64,000 nt of DNA from contig NC_061514.1 in NCBI RefSeq assembly GCF_022539505.1, forward strand, positions 330,443,090 to 330,507,089, in the 5' to 3' direction. The position numbers were made by a program, and so were the translations under genes. Positions 34,143-47,319 of this stretch are shown here, piece by piece. The notes beneath the pieces are model-generated. The model did no database searches. It was not told the origin of the DNA and worked only from the letters and a program-made list of their open reading frames with translations. Numbering within the stretch: position 1 is the stretch's first letter; each line of letters begins with the position of its first letter. Origin of the DNA: Lolium rigidum. Its lineage: Eukaryota; Streptophyta; Magnoliopsida; Poales; Poaceae.

Positions 34143-34407
34143 GTAAATTTTGGGCTTTTTTTTTGAAAAGCTCTCTTCCTCTTCCCCACCTCCATCCCAC
34201 GTCTCTGGCCTTGGCCTGGCACCACCGTCGCCGGACGCCCCCGCCGTCGGTGCCACCGGGCTCCCTTTCCTGCGTTGCCCCTCATAATAGCGACGGAGTG
34301 GTTCCGGTCTCTCAGCCGGGGTCTGTTGATCATACGATGTGGAGGACGCCATTGTCACGCCTCTCCCGGACAGCGTGGGTGCAGTCTCTCAGCCGCCAAG
34401 AAAGAAG
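34143..34407. other. GC-rich CACTA segment, left of nested Athila element
   Basis: GC-rich DNA that continues at 41562 on the other side of the nested retroelement. No firm coding frame is seen in this part. Confidence 0.35.
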
Positions 34408-34412
34408 GTGTG

Positions 34413-35981
34413 TGATACGTCTCCGACGTATCGATAATTTCTTATGTTTCATGCCACATTATTGATGATATCTACATGTTTTATGCACACTTTATGTCAT
34501 ATTCGTGCATTTTCTGGAACTAACCTATTAACAAGATGCCGAAGAGCCGATTCATTGTTTTCTGCTGTTTTTGTTTCAGAAATCCTAGTAACGAAATATT
34601 CTCGGAATTGGACAAAATCAACGCCCGGGGTCCTATTTTGCCACGAAGCTTCCGAAGACCGAAGAGGAGTCGAAGTGGGGCCACGAGGCGCCGCCACCAT
34701 AGGGCGGCGCGGCCCGGGCCCCGGCCGCGCCGACCTATGGTGTGGGGCCCTCGTGTGGCCCCCCACGTTGCCCTTCCGCCTACTTAAAGCCTCCGTCGCG
34801 AAACCCCCGATACCGAGAGCCACGATACGGAAAACCTTCCGGAGACGCCGCCGCCGCCAATCCCATCTCGGGGGATTCCGGAGATCTCCTCCGGCACCCT
34901 GCCGGAGAGGGGATTCATCTCCCGGAGGACTCTTCACCGCCATGGTCGCCTCCGGAGTGATGAGTGAGTAGTTCACCCCTGGACTATGGGTCCATAGCAG
35001 TAGCTAGATGGTTGTCTTCTCCTCATTGTGCTTCATTGTTGGATCTTGTGAGCTGCCTAACATGATCAAGATCATCTATCTGTAATGATATATGTTGTGT
35101 TTGTCGGGATCCGATGGATAGAGAATACCATGTTATGTTAATTATCAAGTTATTACCTATGTGTTGTTTATGATCTTGCATGCTCTCCGTTATTAGTAGA
35201 GGCTCTGGCCAAGTTTTTGCTCTTAACTCCAAGAGGGAGTATTTATGCTCGATAGTGGGTTCATGCCTCCATTGAGGACAGTGACAGAAAGTTCTAAGGT
35301 TTTGTTGTGCTGTTGCCACTAGGGATAAAACATTGATGCTATGTCTAAGGATGTAGTTGTTGATTACATCACGCACCATACTTAATGCAATTGTCTATTG
35401 CTTTGCAACTTAATACTGGAAGGGGTTCGGATGATAACCTGAAGGTGGACTTTTTAGGCATAGATGCAGTTGGATGGCGGTCTATGTACTTTGTCGTAAT
35501 GCCCAATTAAATCTCACTCGTACTTATCATGACATGTATGTGCATTGTTATGCCCTCTCTATTTGTCAATTGCCCGACTGTAATTTGTTCACCCAACATG
35601 CTTTTATCTTATGGGAGAGACACCTCTAGTGAACTGTGGACCCCGGTCCATTCTTTTATACTGAAATACAAATCTGCTGCAATACTTGTTTTTACTGTTT
35701 TCTTGCAAACAATCATCTTCCACACAATACGGTTAACCCTTTGTTACAACAAGGCAGTGAGATTGACAACCTCACTGTTTCGTTGGGGCAAAGTACTTTG
35801 GTTGTGTTGTGCAGGTTCCATGTTAGCGCCGGAATCCCTGGTGTTGCGCCGCACTACATCCCGCCGCCATCAACCTCCTGGTTCGATAAACCTTGGTTTC
35901 TTTCTGAGGGAAAACTTGCTGCTGTGCGCATCATACCTTCCTCTTGGGGTTCCCAACGAACGTGTGAGTTACACGCCATCA
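34413..35981 (+). repeat. 5' LTR of Athila-like element 1
   Basis: Runs from TGATACGTCTCCGACG to ACACGCCATCA. The first 20 bases hold a perfect 8-bp inverted repeat (GATACGTC and GACGTATC around TCC). Confidence 0.88.
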
Positions 35982-35992
35982 AGCTCTTTTTC

Positions 35993-36010
35993 TGGCGCCG
36001 TTGCCGGGGA
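35993..36010 (+). other. Primer-binding site, tRNA-Asp type
   Basis: TGGCGCCGTTGCCGGGGA, 11 bases after the LTR, is complementary to the 3' end expected for tRNA-Asp. This is the usual primer of Athila-type elements. Confidence 0.75.
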
Positions 36011-36235
36011 GATCAAGACACACTGCAAGGGGAGTCTCCACTTCCCAATCTCTTTACTTTGTTTTTGTCTTGCTTTATTTTATTTACTACTTTGTTTGCT
36101 GCATTATATCAAAACACAAAAAAATTAGTTGCTAGCTTTACTTTATTTACTATCTTGTTTGCTATATCAAAAATACAAAAAAATTAGTTTACTTGCATTT
36201 ACTTTATCTAGTTTGCTTTATTTACTACTGCTAAA

Positions 36236-38214
36236 ATGGCCACCCCTGAAAATACTAAGTTGTGTGACTTCACAACCACAAATAATAATGATTTCCTATG
36301 CACACCTATTGCTCCACCTGCTACTACAGCAGAATTCTTTGAAATTAAACATGCTTTACTGAATCTTGTCATGAGAGAGCAATTTTCTGGTGTTAGTTCT
36401 GATGATGCTGCTGCCCATCTTAATAACTTTGTTGAATTGTGTGAAATGCAAAAGTATAAAGATGTAGATGGTGACATTATAAAATTAAAATTGTTCCCTT
36501 TCTCATTAAGAGGAAGAGCTAAAGATTGGTTGCTATCTCTCGCCTAAGAATAGTATTGATTCCTGGACTAAATGCAAGGATGCTTTTATTGGTAGATATT
36601 ATCCCCCTGCTAAAATTATATCTTTGAGGAGTAGCATAATGAATTTTAAACAATTGGATAATGAACATGTTGCTCAAGCTTGGGAAAGAATGAAATCTTT
36701 GGTTAAAAATTGCCCAACCCATGGACTGACTACTTGGATGATCATCCAAACCTTCTATGCAGGACTAAATTTTTCTTCGCGGAATTTATTGGATTCAGCT
36801 GCTGGAGGTACCTTTATGTCCATCACTCTTGGTGAAGCAACAAAGCTCCTTGATGATATGATGATTAATTACTCTGAATGGCACACAGAAAGAGCTCCAC
36901 AAGGTAAGAAGGTAAATTCTGTTGAAGAAACCTCTTCCTTGAGTGATAAGATTGATGCTATTATGTCTATGCTTGTGAATGGTAGGACTAATGTTGATCC
37001 TAATAATGTTCCGTTAGCTTCATTGGTTGCTCAAAATTCTAGGCCATATCCTGCTAATGGTAATTCTTATGGTAGATATGTTTCACCTAATGAGGAAAAG
37101 ATGTTAGAAATTGAAAGATCTACCAAGAGCTTTATGCAATCACAATATGAGCAAAATAAATTGTTTAATAAAACTATGAATGAACAATCTATCTTGTTGA
37201 AGAATATAGGAAATCAACTTGAAAATCTGAATATGGAGATTTATGGGTTGCAAACTAAACTTGCAAATGCTGAAAACCGAATCTCATACATGTCTGCGTC
37301 ACAATCTTCTTTAATTAATAAAATGGCTGCTAAACCTGAGGATATTGAAAATAAAGTTTGGAATATTACCACCACTAGCAATGCTAATGATTCACATGTT
37401 GCTGCACCTCCTACTATTAATGGTAAAATAATTGGTGTTGGCAATGTTTCTACTCCTAGTGCAAAGCGCGCAAAATTACTCGAAACTGCTAAAGCTGCTT
37501 GAAACTGCTCGTGATAAAACTCGTTGAAATTTTTTCCAACCTTGGGGATGATAATCCCATTGCTTTAAATTGTAATGATTTAGATTTTGATGATTGCCAC
37601 ATCTCTGAAGTTATAAAGTTCTTACAAAAACTTGCTAAAAGTCCGAATGCTAGCGCTGTAAACTTGGCTTTCACAAAACATATTACAAATGCTCTCATAA
37701 AAGCTAGAGAAGAGAAACTAAAACTTGAAACTTCTATTCCTAGAAAGCTAGAGGATGGTTGGGAGCCCATCATTAAAATAAGGGTCAAAGATTTTGATTG
37801 TAATGCTTTATGTGATCTTGGTGCAAGTATTTCTGTTATGCCTAAGAAAGTCTATGATATGCTTGACTTGCCACCATTGAAAAACTGTTATCTGGATGTT
37901 AATCTCGCTGATAATGCTAAGAAGAAACTTTGGGGAGAATTGATAATGTTCATATTATGGTTAACAATAACCTTGTCCCCGTTGATTTTGTTGTCTTGGA
38001 TATTGAATGCAATGCATCTTGCCCCATTATATTGGGAAGACCTTTTCTTCGAACCGTTGGTGCTACTATTGATATGAAGGAAGGTAATATTAAATATCAA
38101 TTTCCTCTCAAGAAAGGTATGGAACACTTCCCTAGAAAGAGAATGAAGTTACCTTATGATTCTATTATTAGAACAAATTATGATGTTGATGCTTCATCTC
38201 TTGATGTTACTTGA
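36236..38214 (+). pseudogene. Athila-type gag and aspartic protease
   Basis: Gag begins MATPENTKLCDF at 36236 and includes the retrotransposon gag core (EFFEIKHALLNLV, GRAKDWLLSL, ITLGEATKLLDDMM). A one-base insertion near 36541 shifts it. After a break near 37502 comes a protease region with the Athila-style active site CDLGASISVMPKKVYD (37797-37850) and the C-terminal flap-like ILGRPFLRTVGATIDM, with another shift near 37935. It ends at 38214. Neither RT nor integrase follows. Confidence 0.8.
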
Positions 38215-40668
38215 TATACACTTTCTGCGCCTAGCTGAAAGGCGTTAAAGAAAAGCACTTATGGGAGACAACCCATGTGTTTACTACAGTATTTTTGTTT
38301 TATATTTGAGTCTTGGAAGTTGTTTACTACTGTAGCAACCTCTCCTTATCTTAGTTTTGAGTTTTGTTGTGCCAAGTAAAGTTTTTGATAGTAAAGTAAA
38401 TACTAGATTTGGATTACTGCGCAGAAACAGATTTCTTTGCTGTCACGAATCTGGGTTTAATTCTCTGTAGGTAACTCAGAAAATTAAGCCAATTTACGTG
38501 AGTGATCCTCAGATATGTACGCAACTTTCATTCAATTTGGGAATTTTCATTTGAGCAAGTCTGGTGCCCTAATAAAATCCATCTTTACGGACTATTCTGT
38601 TTTAACAGATTCTGCCTTTTATTTCGCATTGCCTCTTTTGCTATGTTGGATGAATTTCTTTGATCCATTAACGTCCAGTAGCTTTATGCAATGTCCAGAA
38701 GTGTTAAGAATGATTGTGTCACCTCTGAACATGTTAATATTTATTGTGCACTAACCCTCTAATGAGTTGTTTCGAGTTTGGTGTGGAGGAAGTTTTCAAG
38801 GATCAAGAGAGGAGTATGATACAATATGATCAAGGAGAGTGAAAGCTCTAAGCTTGGGGATGCCCCGGTGGTTCACCCCTGCATATCCTAAGAAGACTCA
38901 AGCGTCTAAGCTTGGGGATGCCCAAGGCATCCCCTTCTTCATCGACAACATTATCAGGTTCCTCCCCTGAAAAAATATTTTTATTCCGTCACATCTTATG
39001 CACTTTGCTTGGAGCGTCGGTTTGTTTTTGTTTTTGTTTTGTTTGAATAAAATGGATCCTAGCATTCACTTTGTGGGAGAGAGACACGCTCCACTGTAGC
39101 ATATGGAAAAGTATGTCCTTAGGCTCTACTCATAGTATTCATGGCGAAGTTTCTTCTTCGTTAAATTGTTATATGGTTGGAATTGGAAAATGCTACATGT
39201 AGTAATTCTAAAATGTCTTGAATAATTTGATACTTGGCAATTGTTGTGCTCATGTTTAAGCTCTTGCATCATATACTTTGCACCCATTAATGAAGAAACA
39301 CTTAGAGCTTGCTAATTTGGTTTGCATATTTGGTTTCTCTAGAGTCTAGATAATATCTAGTATTGAGTTTTGAACAACAAGGAAGACGGTGTAGAGTCTT
39401 ATAATGTTTACAATATGTCTTTTATGTGAGTTTTGCTGCACCGTTCATCCTTGTGTTTGTTTCAAATAACCTTGCTAGCCTAAACCTTGTATCGAGAGGG
39501 AATACTTCTCATGCATCCAAAATCCTTGAGCCAACCACTATGCCATTTGTGTCCACCATACCTACCTACTACATGGTATTTATCCGCCATTCCAAAGTAA
39601 ATTTCTTGAGTGCTACCTTTAAAATTCCATCATTCGCCTTTGCAATATATAGCTCATGGGACAAATAGCTTAAAAACTATTGTGGTATTGAATATGTACT
39701 TATGCACTTTATCTCTTATTAAGTTGCTTGTTGTGCGATAACCATGTTTACGGGGACGCCATCAACTATTCTTTGTTGAATATCATGTGAGTTGCTATGC
39801 ATGTCCGTCTTGTCACGAAGTAAGAGAGATCTACCACCTTAATGGTTGGAGCATGCATATTGTTAGAGAAGAACATTGGGCCGCTAACTAAAGCCATGAT
39901 TCATGGTGGAAGTTTCGGTTTTGGACATATATCCTCAATCTCATATGAGAATAATAATTGTTGCCACATGCTTATGCATTTAAGAGGAGTCCATTATCTG
40001 TTGTCCATGTTGTCCCGGTATGGATGTCTAAGTTGAGAATAATCAAAAGCGAGAAATCCAAAATGCGAGCTTTCTCCTTAGACCTTTGTACGGGCGGCAT
40101 GGAGGTACCCCATTGTGACACTTGGTTAAAACATGTGTATTGCGATGATCCGGTAGTCCAAGCTAATTAGGACAAGGTGCGGGCACTATTAGTATACTAT
40201 GCATGAGACTTGCAACTTGTAAGATATAATTTACATAACTCATATGCTTTATTACTACCGTTGACAAAATTGTTTCATGTTTTCAAAATAAAAGCTCTAG
40301 CACAAATATAGCAATCGATGCTTTCCTCTTTGAAGGACCATTCTTTTTACTTTTATGTTGAGTCGGCACCTATTCCTCTCCACCTCAAGAAGCAAACACT
40401 TGTGTGAGCTGTGCATTGATTCCTACATACTTGCATATTGCACTTGTTATATTACTCTATGTTGACAATTATCCATGAGATATACATGTTATAAGTTGAA
40501 AGCAACCGCTGAAACTTAATCTTCCTTTGTGTTGCTTCAATACCTTTACTTTGATTTATTGCTTTATGAGTTAACTCTTATGCAAGACTTATTGATGCTT
40601 GTCTTGAAAGTACTATTCATGAAAAGTCTTTGCTTTATGATTCATTTGTTTACTCATGTCATTACCAT
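38215..40668 (+). other. 3' non-coding internal region of Athila-like element 1
   Basis: No coding. It shares its full layout with 48146-50712 of element 2, including GGGAGA(C/T)AACCCATG, the AAGCTTGGGGATGC motif and the hairpin listed separately. It ends abruptly inside the normally conserved block, where the 3' LTR deletion begins. Confidence 0.65.
38914..38934 (+). other. Perfect hairpin in the 3' internal region of element 1
   Basis: Arms GGGGATGCC and GGCATCCCC around a CAA loop, directly after AAGCTT. The same hairpin is at 48781-48801 in element 2. Confidence 0.8.
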
Positions 40669-41556
40669 TGTCGGGATCCGATGGATAGAGAATACCATGT
40701 TATTATTACCTATGTGTTGTTTATGATCTTGCATGCTCTCCGTTATTAGTAGAGGCTCTGGCCAAGTTTTTGCTCTTAACTCCAAGAGGGAGTATTTATG
40801 CTCGATAGTGGGTTCATGCCTCCATTGAGGACAGTGACAGAAAGTTCTAAGGTTGTGTTGTGCTGTTGCCACTAGGGATAAAACATTGATGCTATGTCTA
40901 AGGATGTAGTTGTTGATTACATTACGCACCATACTTAATGCAATTGTCTGTTTGCTTTGCAACTTAATACTGGAAGGGGTTCGGATGATAACTCGAAGGT
41001 GGACTTTTTAGGCATAGATGCAGTTGGATGGCGGTCTATGTACTTTGTCGTAATGCCCAATTAAATCTCCATTGTACTTATCATGACATGTATGTGCATT
41101 GTTATGCCCTCTCTATTTTTCAATTGCCCGACTGTAATTTGTTCACCCAACATGCTTTTATCTTATGGGAGAGACACCTCTAGTGAACTGTGGACCCCGG
41201 TCCATTCTTTTATACTGAAATACAAATCTGCTGCAATACTTGTTCTTACTGTTTTCTTGCAAACAATCATCTTCCACACAATACGGTTAACCCTTTGTTA
41301 CAGCAAGTCGGTGAGATTGACAACCTCACTGTTTCGTTGGGGCAAAGTACTTTGGTTGTGTTGTGCAGGTTCCACGTTGGCGCCGGAATCCCTGGTGTTG
41401 CGCCGCACTACATCCCGCCGCCATCAACCTTCAACGTGCTTCTTGGCTCCTCCTGGTTCGATAAACCTTGGTTTCTTTCTGAGGAAAAACTTGCTGCTGT
41501 GCGCATCATACCTTCCTCTTGGGGTTCCCAACGAACGTGTGAGTTACACGCCATCA
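40669..41556 (+). repeat. 3' LTR of Athila-like element 1, 5'-truncated
   Basis: Matches 35102-35981 of the 5' LTR with roughly 2 % substitutions and a few indels by eye, including 21 extra bases near 41430. The first ~690 bases of the LTR and the end of the internal region are missing. Confidence 0.85.
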
Positions 41557-41923
41557 GTGTGCCGGGAGAGGAGGACAGAGCGGCCACCCGCGTGCACGAA
41601 TGGAGCAGTAGGCCAGCGGCGAGGGAGTGGGGCGGCTACGTCCAGTGGTGCCGGCAGTGTCCCACGTCGGTGTTGGCCTCCAGGCCGGCGATATTGACAG
41701 CCGAAGCATGGTCACGGGGCCGGTGGTCGAGGGCGGCCAGGCCCTCGACCTTGGCGCGGTGGAGGGGAGGGGGACTAGACGACTGTGGCGCGGCCGCAGG
41801 GAGGATGGCCGACATCCATGGCGAGGCAACATGTAGGTGGGTTGGCGAGGGCCCACCTCGCCGGAGTTCGATGGCGGCTGTGTACTATACTGCATCCTAG
41901 CGTCGGAGGAGGAGAGAGCAGCA

Positions 41924-42175
41924 ATGGCGGAGCCAATCGGCTGGCGGCCAATGTTGGATCCAAACGTGAGCATGGAGGAGCACGTGCGCATCCTCCAGGC
42001 GCAGGTGGACGCGCAGCGCCACCGCTGCCTCAGAAGTCCCCGGCAGCACCGTCTTCCTCGAACCACCGATAGATGGTGCCATCTGGAAGGAGTGCGACGC
42101 TTGGGCTACTGTTACCGGTGAGTACTATTGGAAGGAGGCTGATGGATGGTCGACGGTGGTGCGGGTGCTCCAAAG
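41924..42175 (+). pseudogene. Unidentified exon in the CACTA element
   Basis: From ATG at 41924 the frame reads MAEPIGWRPMLDPNVSMEEH, VRILQAQVDAQRHR and, after a one-base shift near 42026, ASEVPGSTVFLEPP and WKECDAWATVTGEYYWKEAD. It ends at a good donor, CAAAG|GTACGT, at 42176. It could be an upstream exon of the Transposase_24-type gene or a captured host exon. I do not recognise it. From 42176 to 43327 I see nothing firm. Confidence 0.4.
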
Positions 42176-45100
42176 GTACGTGCTCTGCATCTTGTTTGCT
42201 GTCTTTGCTTAATTGAACATATGTTGTTTTTGTTGTCTTTGCTTAACTGAACTGCACTCTTCTTTGCTCAATTCTCAGAATCATTCAAGCTTGGTTCAGG
42301 TACGTGCGTTGCAACAGAATTTTGGTTCAGGGACGTGCTTGCAAAATTGCAGACCAAGGCGGGAGGACATGTGGTAGCACCTGAGCATTTATGTATGAAC
42401 TTGCACCTCCTCTCATCAAGGTTTTGTACCTGTGGGATCACGTCCAACAAGGTTTTGTAGGAATTTGCACGTACCCAGCAAGGTTTTGTACCAATGGTGC
42501 CATTAATTCCCCTCCAAAACTACAACCTTTCTAATATGTGCACCTCTATCCATTTGGGTCATGCCACGTCAGCCCTGCAGGTGGGTCCCTCTCGACATGT
42601 TCGCTGTCAATTCATGTTTAGAACCTGTTTAGTGCTTGCAAAAATCTTAGCAAAATGTGGTATATTTTTCCCCCGAAACATAAAGTGGTGGAACAAAACT
42701 ATGGCATCTTGTACGTTACACGGGTGGAAATGGATTCTCTAACTTGCAGAAGCAAAGTTTAGACAAGCTTGCGACGGCGCTGTCCTTCCTCTCGGTTCCA
42801 AGTGGCTTCGTCACCGGTGCTGGCGAGGATGTCATGTGCAATCCGGAATACACGCCCATCGGGGTCTTTGCAGATGTCAAAAAATAAAAGAGGCAGTGGA
42901 GCTTTTGGAGGCGAGGCCCAGCTTACTGCAGGCCCACTTATCTCAGGCCTTCGCCCCGCTGATTGCAGACCCACCTACCCACCTATCCAAAAATTTCCAA
43001 AATTTGGGTAGCCCAACTTGCCGCCTGGTCAAAATTTCGAATATCGAAATGCCCCTTCTGCCCGCGAGTCTTGTTTGAGTAGCCCAATTTGCCGCCTAGT
43101 CAAAATTTCGAATTTGAATTCCCCTTCTGCCCGGGTCGAGGGTACTCTAGTGACTTGTAAACCCAGCCAGTTTCCCCAATTCTACGAACCCTAGATCCAG
43201 ACATCCATCAGCGCTCGCATGCTTCTTCTCGCTCCCGTTCGCCGGAAACATCGTCTCCCTTGACGCCTCCGCCTACCGCCTACTACAATCCCTTCTCCCT
43301 TCGCACGAGTTATCTTTTTAGCTAGCGATGACGACACCCAGCGGTCCACCATTGGTATAGTTCCCCTTTCCCACAAATTATATTCGATTATTTATTGATA
43401 TCACATTTTGTTTGGCCGACTAATATGAATTAGCTAGTTGGTTCCTAAACTATCTGATGCTCACAATGTTGGTTCATTACCTGCGTTTTATTGTTTTCTT
43501 CATTTTGTTAATCACGCACTCAAACACATCCTATACATTGTCGCGTTTGTGGTTATTATGTTAGATCTCGACATATTAAAGAACACCCTGAGCTGTAGCG
43601 GTTCTAGCAAACTTGTACATTCTCGTCCACCGGAGTTGGTTGCTAGCAGAGTAGCTTAGGTCAAAGTTCCTTCATCTTGTCGTTCCTCATTATATATGAG
43701 TTGTTTGATTTGCAGTGCAATTGCTGTCACGTCTACTCTATTTGTATGTGTTGTGATGTTCTTCATGTCAAGCTTCGTCTATTCGTTGTGTCCCATGAAA
43801 GTTGTCTGAGATTTGACAAAAAATGGATGTATCTAATGATAGTACTAACAAAGGCAACCAAAAGTCCAAACTGATGGAAATGTCTAGTACAATCCACTTA
43901 TACACTTCACAACACTTCTTACCAGCCCAGCAGTACCAAACATTACAACATGCCTTCCAAGAAACGTATTGGTGGAGTACTCCATATTTACATGCCTTAA
44001 ACTATTTCGTTTGATTCCGATTGCAATTTAATTATTATAAAGCTAGCTTGTTTTACCATTGCATTGGTGTGTTTCTTGGAAGTGTTTGAGGTACGAAGCA
44101 CACCAACAGGTGGCACCAACATTCCGCGCTGCAAAAGGATATCGGCATATGTGCCCCATGACGAAGATGATGTTCTGGATCCCTCGTATGACCAGAAGCT
44201 TCAGCCCTCACAAGATATATTGACATCTAAGGTCCTAGTTCCTCCATGTCATTGCGCCTTATCATATATACGAGTCATCTTCACGTGCTTTTCACTTTAT
44301 GAATATACTGTTCGAATTTTGCACCTTAATTTTTGTATTTTCTTTGTTCCTTAAATGATATCTTAATTTTGTCAAAATTCATATTTACCTGGACATATTT
44401 TGCAACTTCTTTCGTGAAATAGTGGGAGCACATTTACTGGTAGTGTTGGCACTGTATGCATTGCTCGTGGAGGCAATGTGAGCAAGCTGCTCACGACATG
44501 CTTTCCTGAATGACCATGTTTCGCTTTTACCAGGGTAAAAACTAAGAGGCTTAACCAGGGGCCTCTGGATGGAGCCATAAACTTCCCGAACACAAAAAAA
44601 TCATTGCCATACCTCCAAACTTCTAGACCTAACAGGTCAAGCTACAGAATGTTGTGGGAATCACTCGATGATGTAGATGAAACACCTAGAAGAGCTATGC
44701 CTGCAAGGAGGTGTCGTATAACAAAACCTAGCCCTGAGCCAAAAATATCATGTCGTCAGAATCGTCCACTTACTGAAGGTAAGTTGTAGTACATGGTGCT
44801 TACTGCACTTAGACTGTTGTACTGTAAAGTGATAACATTCATTTAGGTTAGCTCTTGTTGCACGATGACCACATGCTTCTTGCCTCCTCTGTTTTTTTAT
44901 ATTTTTCATATATTGATGCTACAGAACAAGACCTCCTCCATCCTGCTAACAAAGGAAAAGTACTCAGCAGGTTGTCCTGATCGCAGGGTGGCAAATTGCC
45001 AATCGTCATTCCAAGAGGGAGGACAAGGCCGGAGTCAGCTCTCATTGCTACTAAGTTTGCAACTGAATGCAACATTGCAACCAGGAACCACGTGCTTGTG

Positions 45101-45662
45101 CGCATGCATTGTAAGGACTACAGGGAAGACACTGGGCTCCTCTGTGACTTTATTGGCAAAGTTGTTGTTAGTACATACTGCATTCCTTTCCGCGTTGTTT
45201 GTCAAGCCTTTAATTTTTAGAGATTGTGATTCTTATTTATGTTTTTTTCATGTCACTAGGAAAACTTTGATATGGACACAGAAGTTTCAAAAGTAAAAGC
45301 TTCTTGTAAAAAGCATCTGCAGAAAGGAGTTCGCCAACAACGACACCTCCTGAATACTTTGATATCCATGCTCTCAATGATGTTCCAAAAGAAAGCCCCA
45401 TCACATCGATGACTAACGCCGAGTGGACCAGACTTGTGACATATTGGACGAAGCCAAAGAGTATGGTTAGTTTTTCCTGAAATTAGATTTGTTGTGTTGT
45501 ATAGGAGTATGCACATATTTCTAATTCCACTATTCATGCAGAAGATCTGTCAAATTAACACCATGAACCGTTCAATGGTTCAGTTCCAAAGAAACAACTG
45601 GGTCACGCAGCTACTTATCACACTTGGAAAATCTGGTAAGTCAAGACCTGTCCCTAGCTCAA

Positions 45663-47146
45663 TGATACGTCTCAAACGTATCTATAATTTCTTATGTTCC
45701 ATGCTAGTTTTATGACAATACTCAGATGTTTTATATACACTTTGTATCATTTTTATGCATTTTCCGGCACTAACCTATTAACAAGATGCCGAAGCGCCAG
45801 TTCCTGTTTTCTGCTGTTTTTGGTTTCAGAAATTCTACACAAGAAATATTCTCGGAATTGGACGAAACAAAAGCCAAACCTCTTATTTTTCCGAGGGACA
45901 CACGGAGCCAGAAGGGCAAGCCCGGGGGAGGCCCAGGGCCTCCTCCCCATAGGGGGGCGCGGCCAAGGCTCCAGGCGCGCCGCCAGGTGGGGAGCCCACC
46001 TCGGGACTCCACCGACATAGTCCCTTCGCCTATAAATTGCCCCAGATGCGAAAACCCTAAAATAAGAAGTCATATTCCACGAAGAGTTCCGCAGCGCCGC
46101 CGCCATCGACGACAAGTTTCGGGGGACAGAATCTCTGTTCCGGCACGCCGCCGGACGGGGAAGTGCCCCGGAATCCATCTCCATCGACTCCATCGCCATC
46201 TTCATCGCCGTTGCTGTCTCCCATGACGAGGAGGGAGTAGTTCTCCCCCGAGGCTGAGGGCTCTACCGGTAGCTATGTGGTTCATCTCTCTCTCCCATGG
46301 TGTGATCTTTATGTGATCATGAGCATTGTATCACTATTAATCTATGTGCTACTCTAGTGATGTTAATAAAGTAGTCTATTCCTCCTCCATGATGTAAAGA
46401 GGACAGTGTGTGCATCATGTAGTACTTGGCGTAGGCTATGATTGTAATCTCTTGTGGATTATGAAGTTAACTATTACTATGATAGTATTGATGTGATCTA
46501 TTCCCCCTTTCATAGCTATTGTTGACAGTGTGTATGCTATGTTAGTACTCGGTCTAAATTGCAACGGTATTATCTTGGATTATGATTTGATGAGGATATC
46601 CCTATGAGTGGTGTTTGTCAAGTACTTGATGAACTTTGAGTGGAGCTTTTGTAGCCACTACGTGATGATTAGTGATTCCAATAGGAGAGTAATTCAGAGT
46701 AGCACAAGTGAAGAGAAGTTATCTAATTGTCCAATTATATGATCATTGTTGAGAGTGTCCACTAGTGAAAGTATGATCCCTAGGCCTTGTTTCTAAGTAT
46801 TGAAACACCGTTTCCAACAAGTTCTGCTACATGTTCGCTTGCTGCCATTTTTATTCCAGATTGCAATTACTACTTATAATCATCCATATTACTTGTATTT
46901 CACTATCTCTTCGCCCAACTAGTGCACCTATACATCTGACAAGTGTATTAGGTGTGTTGGGGACACAAGAGACTTCTTGTATCTTAATTGCAGGGTTGCT
47001 TGAGAGGGATATCTTTGACCTCTACCTCCCTGAGTTTGATAAACCTTGGGTGATTCACTTAAGGGAAAGTTGTCTGCTGTTCTACAAACCTCTGCTCTTG
47101 GAGGCCCAACACCTGTCTACAGGAATAGAAGTGTGCGTAGACATCA
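45663..47146 (+). repeat. 5' LTR of Athila-like element 2
   Basis: Starts TGATACGTCTCAAACG, ends GCGTAGACATCA. A perfect 7-bp inverted repeat (GATACGT and ACGTATC) lies at its start. It differs from the 3' LTR by a few dozen bases, roughly 2 % by eye. Confidence 0.9.
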
Positions 47147-47157
47147 AGCTATTTTCA

Positions 47158-47175
47158 CGGCGCCGTTGCCGGGGA
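47158..47175 (+). other. Primer-binding site of element 2
   Basis: CGGCGCCGTTGCCGGGGA, the same tRNA-Asp-type site as in element 1 except that the first base is C where T is expected. Confidence 0.65.
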
Positions 47176-47319
47176 GGTAAGGTAAAAGGTATTCACATCC
47201 TCCGACTACTAAGCTATTTCCTAGCACTGTTGCCGGTGTGTGAGTGCTCGAAGCTATTTCCTTTAGATTCTGCAATTATATCTTTTTGTTTCTTGTTTTT
47301 ATTTCACTAGTTAGGCTTA

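Larger units (their letters stand above)
34413..41556 (+). mobile_element. Athila-lineage LTR retrotransposon 1 (gag-protease only)
   Basis: Flanked by an exact 5-bp duplication GTGTG (34408-34412 and 41557-41561). The 5' LTR is 34413-35981. The 3' LTR is truncated at its start (40669-41556). The primer site is at 35993. Coding capacity is a broken gag and aspartic protease; RT, RNase H and integrase are absent, so it depended on another element. The family is of the Fatima/Sabrina sort in Triticeae; I am not sure which. Confidence 0.9.

Noticed and set aside
35993..36010. tRNA gene
   Set aside because: The tRNA-like sequence is just the primer-binding site of an LTR element; there is no cloverleaf.
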